A stretch of 64,000 nucleotides of DNA from assembly GCF_020524625.1 (NCBI RefSeq), contig NZ_JAIVLL010000001.1, positions 496,001 to 560,000 on the forward strand, given 5' to 3'. Positions 48,769 to 57,823 of this stretch are shown here, in pieces. Under the pieces are notes generated by a model, which saw nothing but the letters and a program-made list of their open reading frames with translations, ran no database searches and had not been told where the DNA came from. Each line of letters starts with the position of its first letter. Within the stretch, counting starts at the first letter, position 1. The stretch is from Brevundimonas poindexterae. GTDB lineage: Bacteria > Pseudomonadota > Alphaproteobacteria > Caulobacterales > Caulobacteraceae. Made by a program: the position numbers and the translations under genes.

Positions 48769-50094
48769 CTAGTCGGTATCCGAGTCGTCGACGGCCTGTT
48801 CGGCAGCGATCACGGCCCGGAATATGAGCTTGTCGATACGGCGGTCGTCCATGTCGACGATCTCGACCTCGAAGCGGCCCAGCTGCAGCACCTCGCCCTC
48901 GGAGGGCACGCGCGACAGCTCGTGCAGCACCAGACCGGCGACGGTGTGGAAGCTCTCGTTCTCGCCGAACATCTCGCCCAGATGGTCCGACAGCTCGTCC
49001 AGATCGGTGCGACCGTCGACCAGCCAGCTGCCGTCAGCGCGCTGGGTCACATAGGCATTGGGTTCGTCGTGGCTTTCGTTGAAGTCGCCCGCGATCATCT
49101 CCAGCAGATCGGTGGCCGTGACCACGCCTTCGAAGGCGCCGTACTCATCGACGATGAAGGCCATGTGGACGCGCGAGCCCTTCATGATCTCCAGCGCCTT
49201 CAGCACCGAGGTCGACTGGGGGATGAAGGCCGGCACCTGGACCAGCTTCTCGACATTGAACTCGCCATTGTCGAGCAGGCTGTCCAGCAGGTCCTTCTTG
49301 TGGACCACTCCCAGCGGATTATCGACGTCGCTGTCACGCGCCACCACGATCCGGGAATAGGGACAGGTGCGGACCTCTTCGCGCAGGGCCCCCTCCTCCT
49401 CGTCCAGCGCGATCCAGAAGACCTCGTGGCGGGCCGTCATGGCCACGCGGATGGGACGGTCGCCGAGGCGCAGGATCTCCTCGATCATCACCTGTTCCTC
49501 AGGCTCGATCAGGCCGGCCGAGGTGCCCTCGGCCAGGATGGTCTCGACCTCTTCCTGGGTGACGTCGGTGCCGTCGCGGTCCTTGACCCCGATCAGCTTG
49601 AGAATGCCCGAGGTCGAGGCCGTCAGCACGACGACGAAGGGCTTGAGCACAATGGCCAGCGACGAAATCGGGCCAGCGGTCAGGGCAGCGATCGATTCGG
49701 GGAAGATCAGCGCCAGCCGCTTGGGCACCAGTTCGCCGACGATCACGGAGATATAGGTGATGAAGATGACGACGAGGGCCGTCGAGAAGACCTCGGAATA
49801 GGCCGCCAGCGACGGGATCGAGGCTTCGAGCAGGTGGTTCAGCTCGCCCGCAATGGCCGCCTGACCATAGGCACCCGCCAGAATGCCGATCAGGGTGATG
49901 CCGACCTGGACGGCCGACAGGAAGTGGGTCGGATCCTCGGCCAGTTTCAGGGCCGCCTTGGCACCGCGATCCCCCCGCTCTGCCCGGCTCTGGAGCTTCG
50001 CCTTCCGCGAGGAGACGACCGCGAGCTCGGTCATGGCGAACAGGCCGTTGAGCACCACGAGGAGCAGAACGACGACGATAGAGAGGGCTAACAT
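48769..50094 (-). CDS. CNNM/CorC-type membrane protein with CBS domains (hemolysin family)
   Basis: A 441-residue protein of the YfjD/CorB, 'hemolysin' group. The N-terminal DUF21/CNNM domain has membrane helices at about 3-24, 60-82, 93-113 and 135-155; a paired CBS domain follows (LGDRPIRVAMTARHEVFWI through VLKALEIMKGSRVHMAFIVDEYGAFEGVVTATDLLEMIAGD), then the CorC_HlyC C-terminal domain (WLVDGRTDLDELSDHLGEMF, VAGLVLHELSRVPSEGEVL). These proteins are implicated in magnesium or cobalt efflux. It stands alone, between tRNA-Trp and the YdcF gene. Confidence 0.93.
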   Translation of the reverse strand: MLALSIVVVLLLVVLNGLFAMTELAVVSSRKAKLQSRAERGDRGAKAALKLAEDPTHFLSAVQVGITLIGILAGAYGQAAIAGELNHLLEASIPSLAAYSEVFSTALVVIFITYISVIVGELVPKRLALIFPESIAALTAGPISSLAIVLKPFVVVLTASTSGILKLIGVKDRDGTDVTQEEVETILAEGTSAGLIEPEEQVMIEEILRLGDRPIRVAMTARHEVFWIALDEEEGALREEVRTCPYSRIVVARDSDVDNPLGVVHKKDLLDSLLDNGEFNVEKLVQVPAFIPQSTSVLKALEIMKGSRVHMAFIVDEYGAFEGVVTATDLLEMIAGDFNESHDEPNAYVTQRADGSWLVDGRTDLDELSDHLGEMFGENESFHTVAGLVLHELSRVPSEGEVLQLGRFEVEIVDMDDRRIDKLIFRAVIAAEQAVDDSDTD

Positions 50095-50142
50095 TCAGGG
50101 GAGACAGTGCGTCGCGGCGCGACAAGGGGCATCCGCATTTCC

Positions 50143-50283
50143 CTAATACGGTGCTTTGACCATTCCCGCCATGGGGTTGTTGGCCACCGCCGCCGATTGG
50201 GGCGCGTCCGCCGGAATCACGGCACAGGCCGCCGCCCCCAGAAGGGTGCCGATGAAGATCCCGATGTGAAGCGAGCGGCGCAT
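50143..50283 (-). CDS. Small exported protein, 46 residues
   Basis: A short open frame from ATG 50283 to TAG 50143 encodes MRRSLHIGIFIGTLLGAAAC followed by AVIPADAPQSAAVANNPMAGMVKAPY. The first 20 residues look like a signal peptide, possibly a lipoprotein signal with Cys20 (the -1 to -3 residues AAA are an imperfect lipobox). An AGGA box lies about a dozen bases upstream. No family is recognised, and the call rests on the signal peptide and on its filling the gap between the CNNM and YdcF genes. Confidence 0.55.
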   Translation of the reverse strand: MRRSLHIGIFIGTLLGAAACAVIPADAPQSAAVANNPMAGMVKAPY

Positions 50284-50404
50284 AGGGTTATCAAATCCTT
50301 AATGACCCCCAGCTAACCTCCTGACTTCTCGCCGCGCAAGCGTGCACCCCGGAGAGTTGCGGGTTAACCCTACCCTGCCCTCCGGCAGACGAAGGTTGGT
50401 TGCC

Positions 50405-50983
50405 ATGGCCCCTCCCCTGCCACGACGGCTCGCGCTCATTGGTGCGATGATTGCAGCTGTCCCGCTGGTGGGCGCTGGCGCCATAGTGATCGACGGTCTG
50501 ACCGACACCGTCGCCCCGAGCGATGTGGCCGTCGTCCTCGGCAATACGGTTCAGCCGGACGGGACTCCGTCGAAGCGGCTCGCCGCCAGACTCAACCGGG
50601 CGCTGGATCTCTGGGAGAAGCGCACGATCGAAGCCATCATCGTCAGCGGGGCGACCGGCAAGGAGGGCGTTCCGGAGGGCGATGCCATGTATCGCTATCT
50701 GGTTCAGCAAGGCGTGCCGGGTGACCGGATCATTGTCGACAATGCCGGCGTCGATACCTCGGCCACGGCGCACAATGCCGCCGGCATCATGGCAGCCCGG
50801 GGCTATGACAGCGCCATCGTCGTGGCCCAGTACTTCCATATCCCGCGGGCGAGATTGGCCATGCAGCGGGAAGGGATCGAGACCCGGACCGCCCATGCCA
50901 GCTTCTTCGAGGCGCGGGACATCTATTCCACCGCGCGGGAGCTGGTGGCCTATCCGGTGTATTTCCTGGGCCTTCGCGACTGA
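50405..50983 (+). CDS. YdcF/ElyC-family protein
   Basis: A DUF218 (ElyC/SanA/YdcF) protein of 192 residues. Start ATG 50405 (MAPPLPRRLALIGAMIAAVPLVG) follows AAGGTTGGTTGCC; one N-terminal membrane helix (about 9-28) anchors the domain outside. DUF218 motifs: APSDVAVVLGNTVQPDGTPSKRLAARLNRAL, AIIVSGATGKEGVPEGDAMYRYLVQQGVP, DTSATAHNAAGIMAARG and QYFHIPRARLAMQREG. Family members affect envelope integrity and vancomycin sensitivity in E. coli (SanA, ElyC). It faces tuf, sharing a bidirectional terminator. Confidence 0.9.
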   Translation: MAPPLPRRLALIGAMIAAVPLVGAGAIVIDGLTDTVAPSDVAVVLGNTVQPDGTPSKRLAARLNRALDLWEKRTIEAIIVSGATGKEGVPEGDAMYRYLVQQGVPGDRIIVDNAGVDTSATAHNAAGIMAARGYDSAIVVAQYFHIPRARLAMQREGIETRTAHASFFEARDIYSTARELVAYPVYFLGLRD

Positions 50984-50995
50984 TCCAGCCCCAAC

Positions 50996-51026
50996 GAAAA
51001 CGGCCCCCGGATTGCTCCGGGGGCCA
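50996..51026. terminator. Bidirectional terminator between the YdcF gene and tuf
   Basis: A 9-base perfect stem (GGCCCCCGG 51002-51010 with CCGGGGGCC 51017-51025) around ATTGCT. On the minus strand it is followed by GTTTTCGTT, ending the tuf transcript; on the plus strand by ATTCTGTCTTT, ending the YdcF transcript. Confidence 0.8.
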
Positions 51027-51052
51027 TTCTGTCTTTCAGCCTTGGAGGCTGA

Positions 51053-52243
51053 TTACTCGGTGATCTTGGAGACCACGCCGGCGCCGACGGTGCGGCCGCC
51101 TTCGCGGATGGCGAAGCGGAGCTTCTCTTCCATGGCGATCGGGGTGATCAGCTCGACGTTCAGCTCGGCGTTGTCGCCGGGCATGATCATCTCGACACCT
51201 TCCTTCAGGTGCACGATGCCGGTCACGTCCGTCGTCCGGAAGTAGAACTGCGGGCGGTAGTTGGTGAAGAACGGCGTGTGACGGCCACCCTCTTCCTTGG
51301 TCAGGATGTAGGCCTCGGCCAGGAACTTGGTGTGCGGGGTGATGGAGCCCGGCTTGCACAGCACCTGGCCGCGCTCGACGTCTTCACGCTTGGTGCCGCG
51401 CAGGAGCACGCCGACGTTGTCGCCCGCCTGGCCCTGGTCCAGCAGCTTGCGGAACATTTCCACGCCCGTGCAGGTCGTCTTCTGGACCGGACGGATGCCG
51501 ACGATCTCGACTTCCTCACCGACCTTGACGATGCCGCGCTCGACGCGACCGGTCACCACGGTGCCGCGGCCCGAGATCGAGAACACGTCTTCCACCGGCA
51601 TCAGGAACGGCAGGTCAACCGGACGCTCCGGCTGCGGGATGTAGTCGTCGACCGTCTGCATCAGCGCCAGGATGGCTTCCTCGCCGATCTTGGCGTCGCG
51701 GCCTTCGACCGCCGCCAGGGCCGAGCCCTTGGTGATCGGAATGTCGTCGCCCGGGAACTGGTACGAGCTCAGCAGCTCGCGCACTTCCATCTCGACCAGC
51801 TCCAGCAGTTCCTCGTCGTCGACCATGTCGACCTTGTTCAGGAACACCACCAGCGCCGGCACGCCGACCTGACGCGACAGCAGGATGTGCTCGCGGGTCT
51901 GCGGCATCGGGCCGTCCGCGGCCGACACCACCAGGATCGCGCCGTCCATCTGCGCGGCGCCCGTGATCATGTTCTTCACATAGTCCGCGTGGCCCGGGCA
52001 GTCGACGTGGGCGTAGTGACGGTTGGCCGTCTCATATTCCACGTGCGCCGTGTTGATCGTGATGCCGCGCGCCTTCTCTTCCGGCGCCGCGTCGATGTCG
52101 GCGTAGTTCATCGCCTTCGCACCACCGGCCTTCGCCAGCGTCATCGTGATCGCCGCCGTCAGCGTCGTCTTGCCGTGGTCAACGTGACCAATCGTGCCGA
52201 TGTTGCAGTGCGGCTTGGTGCGTTCAAACTTTTCCTTGGCCAT
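51053..52243 (-). CDS. tuf: Translation elongation factor EF-Tu
   Basis: EF-Tu delivers aminoacyl-tRNA to the ribosome. At 396 residues it is standard. P-loop [15 protein letters not shown], switch [22 protein letters not shown], the guanine-binding NKVDM and the C-terminal domain [52 protein letters not shown] (in parts) are intact. It is the last gene of the str cluster on this strand (rpsL-rpsG-fusA-tuf). A UUCG-type hairpin lies between fusA and tuf. Confidence 0.99.
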   Translation of the reverse strand: MAKEKFERTKPHCNIGTIGHVDHGKTTLTAAITMTLAKAGGAKAMNYADIDAAPEEKARGITINTAHVEYETANRHYAHVDCPGHADYVKNMITGAAQMDGAILVVSAADGPMPQTREHILLSRQVGVPALVVFLNKVDMVDDEELLELVEMEVRELLSSYQFPGDDIPITKGSALAAVEGRDAKIGEEAILALMQTVDDYIPQPERPVDLPFLMPVEDVFSISGRGTVVTGRVERGIVKVGEEVEIVGIRPVQKTTCTGVEMFRKLLDQGQAGDNVGVLLRGTKREDVERGQVLCKPGSITPHTKFLAEAYILTKEEGGRHTPFFTNYRPQFYFRTTDVTGIVHLKEGVEMIMPGDNAELNVELITPIAMEEKLRFAIREGGRTVGAGVVSKITE

Positions 52244-52296
52244 TCTTTTCTCTCCGTCCCCTGAACAGGGGCTAGTCCTTGGGTTTCAGGGCCCCC

Positions 52297-52314
52297 GGCG
52301 GACCGAAGTCCGCC
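52297..52314 (-). other. UUCG-type hairpin between fusA and tuf
   Basis: GGCGGAC-TTCG-GTCCGCC on the minus strand forms a stable hairpin with a UUCG tetraloop, 19 bases after the fusA stop. There is no T-run, so it is unlikely to be a full terminator; it may be a 3' stabiliser or processing site in the fusA-tuf mRNA. Confidence 0.5.
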
Positions 52315-52332
52315 GAAAGCAGGGGGTTTGGG

Positions 52333-54411
52333 TTAGGCGTACTTCTTGATCACTTCGTCGGCGACGTGTTGCGGCACCGGCTCGTAGTGGTCGTACTGCA
52401 TCGTGAACTGGGCGCGGCCCTGCGACATGCCCCGCAGGGTGTTCACATAGCCGAACATGTTGGCCAGCGGCACGAAGGCGTTCACCACCGTGGCGTTGCC
52501 GCGCATGTCCTGCCCCTGGATCATGCCCCGACGACCATTCAGATCGCCGATGACCGAACCCAGGTATTCCTCGGGCGTCACCACCTCGACGGCCATGATC
52601 GGCTCGAGCAGCTTGGGTCCGCCCTTCTCACGCAGTTCCTTGAAGGCCGCGCGCGAGGCGATTTCGAACGCCAGCACCGAGGAGTCGACGTCGTGGAAGG
52701 CGCCGTCGACCAGGGTCGCCTTGACGTCGATGACCGGGAAGCCGGCCAGCAGGCCGTTTTCCTTGGCCGACTTCAGGCCCTTTTCCACGCCCGGGATGTA
52801 TTCCTTGGGCACGGCACCGCCGACGATGGCGGATTCGAAGACGAAGTCCGTACCCGGCTCGCCCGGCTCGAACACCAGCTTGACGCGGGCGAACTGGCCC
52901 GTACCGCCGGTCTGCTTCTTGTGGGTGTAGTCGATCTCGGCCTTGCGGCTGATGGATTCACGGTAGGCCACCTGCGGCGCGCCGATGTTGGCCTCGACCT
53001 TGTAGGTGCGCTTCAGGATGTCGATCTTGATGTCCAGGTGCAGCTCGCCCATGCCCTTCAGGATCGTCTGGCCCGACTCGTGGTCGGTCGAGACGGTGAA
53101 GGACGGATCTTCCGACGCCAGCTTGGCCAGGGCGACGCCCAGCTTCTCCTGGTCGGCCTTGGACTTGGGCTCGACGGCGATCTCGATCACCGGCGCCGGG
53201 AATTCCATCTTCTCGAGGATGACGGGCGACTTGATCGGGTCGCACAGGGTGTCACCGGTGCGGGTTTCCTTCAGGCCGGCCAGGGCGACGATGTCGCCGG
53301 CGTAGGCTTCCTTGATGTCTTCCCGGTTGTTCGAGTGCATCAGCAGCATACGGCCGACGCGCTCCTTCTTGTCGCGGCTGGAGTTCAGCAGCGACTGGCC
53401 GGTTTCCATCTTGCCCGAATAGATGCGGCAGAAGGTCAGCGACCCGACGAAGGGGTCGTCCATGATCTTGAACGCCAGAACCGACAGGGGCTCGTCGTCC
53501 GACGCCTTGCGGGTGATCGGCTCTTCGGTCTTGAAGTCGATGCCCGGGGTCGGGGGGATGTCAACCGGCGACGGCAGGTAGTCGACGACAGCGTCCAGCA
53601 GCGTCTGCACGCCCTTGTTCTTGAAGGCCGAGCCGCACAGGATCGGATAGAAGGCGCCGGTCAGCACGGCTTTCCGGATGCACTTCTTGATGGTCTCTTC
53701 CGAGGGCTCCTGGCCTTCCAGGTAGGCTTCCATCGCCTCGTCATCCAGCTCGACGGCGTTGTCGATCAGGTACTGGCGGGCCTCATTGGCCTTGTCGACC
53801 AGATCGGCGGGGATGTCCTCGTCGTGGAAGCTGGCGCCCAGGTTGTCGTTGTCCCAGACAACCGCCTTCATGCGGACCAGGTCGACCAGGCCGCTCAGGT
53901 TCGATTCGGCGCCGATCGGGAACTGGATCGGCACGGCCTTGGCGCCCAGGCGGTCGCGGATCGACTCGACCGACTTGTCGAAGTCGGCGCCGATCTTGTC
54001 CATCTTGTTGACGAAGACAATGCGGGGCACGCGGTACTTGTCGGCCTGGCGCCAGACGGTTTCGGTCTGCGGCTCGACGCCGGCGTTGCCATCCAGCACG
54101 GTCACGGCGCCGTCCAGCACGCGCAGCGAGCGCTCGACCTCGATGGTGAAGTCCACGTGGCCGGGGGTGTCGATGATGTTCAGGCGCTTTTCACGCCAGA
54201 AGGCGGTCGTGGCGGCCGAGGTGATGGTGATGCCGCGCTCCATCTCCTGGTCCATCCAGTCCATGGTGGCCGCGCCGTCGTGCACTTCGCCGATCTTGTG
54301 GTTCTTGCCGGTGTAGAACAGGATCCGCTCGGTCGTCGTCGTCTTGCCCGCGTCGATGTGGGCCATGATGCCGAAGTTGCGGTAGTCCTCGATCTTGTTG
54401 ATGCGGGCCAT
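52333..54411 (-). CDS. fusA: Translation elongation factor EF-G
   Basis: EF-G drives translocation on the ribosome. The 692-residue protein has the G-domain [37 protein letters not shown] (in parts), the [21 protein letters not shown] switch [12 protein letters not shown], and domain IV with [26 protein letters not shown]. Length and order of domains are normal. It follows rpsG after 147 bases. Confidence 0.99.
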   Translation of the reverse strand: MARINKIEDYRNFGIMAHIDAGKTTTTERILFYTGKNHKIGEVHDGAATMDWMDQEMERGITITSAATTAFWREKRLNIIDTPGHVDFTIEVERSLRVLDGAVTVLDGNAGVEPQTETVWRQADKYRVPRIVFVNKMDKIGADFDKSVESIRDRLGAKAVPIQFPIGAESNLSGLVDLVRMKAVVWDNDNLGASFHDEDIPADLVDKANEARQYLIDNAVELDDEAMEAYLEGQEPSEETIKKCIRKAVLTGAFYPILCGSAFKNKGVQTLLDAVVDYLPSPVDIPPTPGIDFKTEEPITRKASDDEPLSVLAFKIMDDPFVGSLTFCRIYSGKMETGQSLLNSSRDKKERVGRMLLMHSNNREDIKEAYAGDIVALAGLKETRTGDTLCDPIKSPVILEKMEFPAPVIEIAVEPKSKADQEKLGVALAKLASEDPSFTVSTDHESGQTILKGMGELHLDIKIDILKRTYKVEANIGAPQVAYRESISRKAEIDYTHKKQTGGTGQFARVKLVFEPGEPGTDFVFESAIVGGAVPKEYIPGVEKGLKSAKENGLLAGFPVIDVKATLVDGAFHDVDSSVLAFEIASRAAFKELREKGGPKLLEPIMAVEVVTPEEYLGSVIGDLNGRRGMIQGQDMRGNATVVNAFVPLANMFGYVNTLRGMSQGRAQFTMQYDHYEPVPQHVADEVIKKYA

Positions 54412-54558
54412 GGGAAACGTGCCTTGAAGTGAGATCAGGGCGCGGGGGGCGCCCTCGGGAAAGTCGGTCTGTGCGGATGTGCGGCGCGGGCGATTTAGCT
54501 GAAACCGCCCGCGCCGTGAACCCTCAGATAGTCAGTGCAGGTGACGCTTTGAAGGCGC

Positions 54559-55032
54559 CTACCAGCGATAGTGGCTGAAGGCGCGGTTGGCTTCGGCCAT
54601 CTTGTGCGTGTCTTCGCGCTTCTTGACGGCGGTGCCGCGGTTGTTGGCGGCGTCCAGCAGCTCGGCGGCCAGCTTTTCCGTCATGGTGTTCTCGCCGCGC
54701 TTGCGGGCAGCGTTGACCAGCCAGCGGATGGCCAGGGCACGACGGCGCTCGGGGCGAACCTCGACCGGCACCTGATAGGTGGCACCGCCGACGCGACGCG
54801 AGCGGACTTCGACGGCCGGGGCCACGTTGTCCAGCGCGGAATGGAAGGTCGCGACCGGCTCCATGTCCTTCTTCTTGTCAGCCAGGATGTCGAAGGCGCC
54901 ATAGACGATGTTCTCGGCGACGGCCTTCTTGCCCTCGTACATGACGTAATTCATGAACTTGGTGACGATCAGATCCCCGAACTTGGGATCCGGCAGAACT
55001 TCACGCTTCTGGGCGCGGTGACGACGGGACAT
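54559..55032 (-). CDS. rpsG: 30S ribosomal protein S7
   Basis: S7 nucleates assembly of the 30S head and contacts the tRNA exit site. The 157-residue protein shows [68 protein letters not shown] and the C-terminal [19 protein letters not shown]. It follows rpsL after 66 bases on the same strand. Confidence 0.99.
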   Translation of the reverse strand: MSRRHRAQKREVLPDPKFGDLIVTKFMNYVMYEGKKAVAENIVYGAFDILADKKKDMEPVATFHSALDNVAPAVEVRSRRVGGATYQVPVEVRPERRRALAIRWLVNAARKRGENTMTEKLAAELLDAANNRGTAVKKREDTHKMAEANRAFSHYRW

Positions 55033-55098
55033 GGGCTTGCTCTTCTTGGTTGTCTGGGGTCCGGCCCGGGCCGGGAATTAAATCGTGAGGCGCGAGGC

Positions 55099-55470
55099 TT
55101 ACTTCGGACGCTTGGCGCCGTAGTGCGAACGACGCTGCTTGCGGTCCTTGACGCCCTGGGTGTCGAGCACGCCGCGCAGGATGTGGTAGCGCACGCCCGG
55201 AAGGTCCTTCACGCGGCCGCCGCGGATCAGCACCACCGAGTGCTCCTGCAGGTTGTGGCCTTCGCCCGGGATGTAGCACACCGCCTCGATGCCCGAGGTC
55301 AGGCGCACCTTGGCGACCTTACGCAGAGCCGAGTTCGGCTTCTTCGGGGTGGTGGTGTAGACGCGGGTGCAGACGCCGCGGCGTTGGGGGCAACCCTTCA
55401 GGGCCGGAACCTTGTTCCGGGCGACCTTGGGCTGGCGGGGCTTGCGGATCAGCTGGTTGATCGTAGGCAT
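55099..55470 (-). CDS. rpsL: 30S ribosomal protein S12
   Basis: S12 lies at the decoding centre. The 123-residue protein shows [34 protein letters not shown] and [23 protein letters not shown]. The lysines changed in classic streptomycin resistance (in TPKKPN and GRVKDLP) are the wild-type residues. First gene of the str operon with a 220-base leader that contains a promoter-like sequence and a terminator-like hairpin. Confidence 0.99.
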   Translation of the reverse strand: MPTINQLIRKPRQPKVARNKVPALKGCPQRRGVCTRVYTTTPKKPNSALRKVAKVRLTSGIEAVCYIPGEGHNLQEHSVVLIRGGRVKDLPGVRYHILRGVLDTQGVKDRKQRRSHYGAKRPK

Positions 55471-55584
55471 TCGAACCGTTTTCTCTTCATGTCAGGAGAC
55501 GTGTGCCTGTCGGCCGGGGCGTCTCGGAGCCTTCTTTTGGACCCGGCCGGATGGCCGTGGCCCGGGTGGATTGTTCTCAAACGC

Positions 55585-55617
55585 AAAAGCCGGAATGCGC
55601 GCTTTGGGCATTCCGGC
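55585..55617 (-). terminator. Terminator-like hairpin in the rpsL leader (possible attenuator)
   Basis: A perfect 10-base stem (GCCGGAATGC, 55608-55617, with GCATTCCGGC, 55589-55598, read on the minus strand) around nine bases is followed by TTTTGCGTTTG. No minus-strand gene lies upstream other than the candidate rpsL promoter, so the hairpin would be inside the rpsL leader. Confidence 0.55.
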
Positions 55618-55690
55618 GGGACACAGCCCGTCGCATTCGATTGTCACGATCTCCGGAGCCGACGAATCCGCCCCGTCAAAAGTGCGCGGG

Positions 55691-55718
55691 TTCTACGCGC
55701 GGAAGGCCCACGGGTCAA
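55691..55718 (-). promoter_or_regulatory. Candidate rpsL (str operon) promoter
   Basis: On the minus strand TTGACC (55713-55718), a 16-base spacer and GTAGAA (55691-55696, context GCGTAGAACC) match the Caulobacter-type pattern. It would give a leader of about 215 bases that contains the hairpin at 55585-55617. The 55471-55834 space holds no other gene. Confidence 0.5.
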
Positions 55719-55834
55719 GGGCGTGTGACAGCCCCTGCCGTCAGCTTCCATAAGGCAGCGTCAGGGACGGTCAGCCCCCTGCCCTGGCCCCGGCGATACA
55801 CTGCGCCCCGGATCGTCACAGCAAGGAGTTCGCC

Positions 55835-56131
55835 ATGTCCCGCCTGCGCTTCCCCCTTCCCGGCCTGATCGCCGTTGTCGGCCTGATGGTGGCCGGACCG
55901 GCCATGGCCGAGGTGCTGTCGGCCTGGGGTACGGGTCACACCCGGGCCGCCGCCTGTCAGGATGCTAAACGTGCCGGTGAGCGGCAGGTGCGAAACCTGT
56001 CCTATGCCTCGGTGCGGGGCAGCCGGGATGCCTCGCGCACCCTGTCGGTAACCCACATCGGCTATTGCGAATGCTCGCGCGACGGCGATGACTGGGAATG
56101 CACGGTCGACGTCTACTACGAGCGCGACTGA
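55835..56131 (+). CDS. Small secreted protein, unknown function
   Basis: A 98-residue protein with a signal peptide (MSRLRFPLPGLIAVVGLMVAGPAMAEV) and a small domain with four cysteines (AACQDAKRAG, YCECSRDG, WECTVDVYYERD). An AAGGAG box lies ten bases before the ATG. Its composition (W, Y, paired Cys) suits a small periplasmic protein. It begins a plus-strand run that includes macAB-type genes, about 120 bases before MacA. No family recognised. Confidence 0.82.
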   Translation: MSRLRFPLPGLIAVVGLMVAGPAMAEVLSAWGTGHTRAAACQDAKRAGERQVRNLSYASVRGSRDASRTLSVTHIGYCECSRDGDDWECTVDVYYERD

Positions 56132-56250
56132 CCCCGCCTTCATCGGTGGTTCAGCGGGTTTCGTGTTGAGCTTGCGACGGAAACGCCGGTTGCCGGCGTT
56201 AAGCCTTCACGCCCAAGGGCAATCCTTCCTTTCGCCGAGACCCGATCCGC

Positions 56251-57819
56251 ATGACCTCGACCCTTTCGACCGGCCCGTCCTCGCCCAAACCCCGTCCGCG
56301 CCGCCGGAACCGTCGCACCTGGATCATGGCCGGCGCCGGCGTGCTGATCGCGGCGCTTGCGGTCTGGTTCTTCTTCCTGCGCGGCGGCAGCGATGCCGAC
56401 CCATACCGGACGGAGGAAGTACGCACCGGCGATCTGGTCCGCAGTGTCTCGGCCTCGGGCACGCTCGAAGCCCTGGTCACCGTCGAGGTCGGCTCCCAGA
56501 TCTCGGGACAGGTCACCGATGTGCTGGTCGACTACAATGATCGGGTGCAGCGCGGTCAGGTGCTGGCCCGTCTGGACCCTCAAAACCAGGCCTCGTCTGT
56601 CGAACAGTCGCAGGCGGCCATCGCCTCGGCCCAGGCCGGCATCGCCCAGGCCCAGGCCCAGGTCGCCCTGGCCCAGGCCGAGTATGACCGACAGAAATTC
56701 CTGTTCGACCGCCAGATCATCGCCCAGGCCGCGCTGGATACAGCCGAGGCCTCGCTGCGCACGGCGCGCGCCAATGAGCAGAGCGCCCGCGCCCAGGTGC
56801 GCCAGCAACAGGCCCAGTTGCGCGCCAATCAGGCGACCCTGGGCCGAACCACCATCACCGCCCCCATCAGCGGCATCGTCATCGACCGCCAGATCGAGCC
56901 GGGCCAGACGGTGGCCTCGGGCCTGAACGTCGCGGTGCTGTTCACCCTGGCCCAGGACCTGTCCCGCGTGCAGGCGCTGGTGACGGTGGACGAGGCCGAC
57001 ATCGGCTCGGTCCGCGTCGGCCAGCCGGTGCGCTTTACCGTCGATGCCTTTGCCGACGACAATTTCACCGGCGAGGTCACCCAGATCCGGGTGCTGCCCA
57101 CCACCGAGCAGAGCGTGGTCGCCTATACGGTCGTGGTCGAGGCGGACAATCCGGGCGAGAAGCTGTTGCCCGGCATGACGGCCAATGCCGACATCATTCT
57201 GGAAGAGAAGCGCAATGTGCTGCGCGTGCCCAACGCCGCCCTGCGCTTCACCCCGGGCGATGTGCTGGCCGAACAGCAGGCCGCCCAGGCGGACCGTCAG
57301 GGCGGTGGATCGCCGTTTGGTCCGCCCGCCGGCGGCAACCGCGCGCGCGGCGCCGGTCGCGGCAATCTGGTCGCCACCCTGGTCGAGGAGTTGAAGCTGG
57401 ACAGCGACCAGCAGGCCAGGGTCACGCCGATCCTCGAAAAGGCCCAGCAGGACATGCGCGCCCAGCGCGGCGCCGGCGGCGGCCAGCGGCGGCGCGGCAT
57501 GAACCCGGCCTCGGCGGCGATCCTGAATGCCGCCCTCGACGAGATCAAACCCATGCTCCGCCCCGACCAGCAGGCCATTCTGGAAACCCAGCGCCTGCGT
57601 TTTGCCGGCGGCGGCAACCGCGGCGTGGTCTGGGTGCTGCGGGACGGCAAGCCTGTGCGCGTGCCGGTGCGGACCGGGGCCACCGACGGCTCCTATACCG
57701 AAATCCTGGGCGGCGAGCTGAAAGCCGGCGATCAGGTCATCACCGGTGGCGGTCCGCGCGCGCCCGATCTGGAAGCCCAGCGTCGCGGCGCCCGCATGGG
57801 CGGCGGCGGCCGGTTCTAG
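56251..57819 (+). CDS. MacA-like efflux adaptor with an extra helical insertion
   Basis: A 522-residue periplasmic adaptor (HlyD/MacA type) anchored by one N-terminal helix (about residues 24-46). It has the lipoyl halves (VEVGSQISGQVTDVLVDYNDRVQRGQVLARLD, GRTTITAPISGIVIDRQIEPGQTV), a long coiled coil rich in Ala/Gln between them (about 112-200), the beta-barrel domain, and a membrane-proximal end (WVLRDGKPVRVPVRTGATDG). Between residues about 345 and 455 an extra segment (LVEELKLDSDQQARVTPILEKAQQD, then ALDEIKPMLRPDQQAILETQR) looks like the Spy/CpxP helical fold. A MacB-type ATPase and permease follow, so this is the adaptor of a tripartite exporter. Confidence 0.88.
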   Translation: MTSTLSTGPSSPKPRPRRRNRRTWIMAGAGVLIAALAVWFFFLRGGSDADPYRTEEVRTGDLVRSVSASGTLEALVTVEVGSQISGQVTDVLVDYNDRVQRGQVLARLDPQNQASSVEQSQAAIASAQAGIAQAQAQVALAQAEYDRQKFLFDRQIIAQAALDTAEASLRTARANEQSARAQVRQQQAQLRANQATLGRTTITAPISGIVIDRQIEPGQTVASGLNVAVLFTLAQDLSRVQALVTVDEADIGSVRVGQPVRFTVDAFADDNFTGEVTQIRVLPTTEQSVVAYTVVVEADNPGEKLLPGMTANADIILEEKRNVLRVPNAALRFTPGDVLAEQQAAQADRQGGGSPFGPPAGGNRARGAGRGNLVATLVEELKLDSDQQARVTPILEKAQQDMRAQRGAGGGQRRRGMNPASAAILNAALDEIKPMLRPDQQAILETQRLRFAGGGNRGVVWVLRDGKPVRVPVRTGATDGSYTEILGGELKAGDQVITGGGPRAPDLEAQRRGARMGGGGRF

Positions 57820-57823
57820 AGCG

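Noticed and set aside
52279..54432. Plus-strand open frame antisense to fusA
   Set aside because: Translates to low-complexity Asp/Gly/His/Leu/Arg text; fusA on the minus strand is unambiguous.
55099..55470. Streptomycin-resistance substitution in rpsL
   Set aside because: The lysines in TPKKPN and GRVKDLP are the normal wild-type residues.
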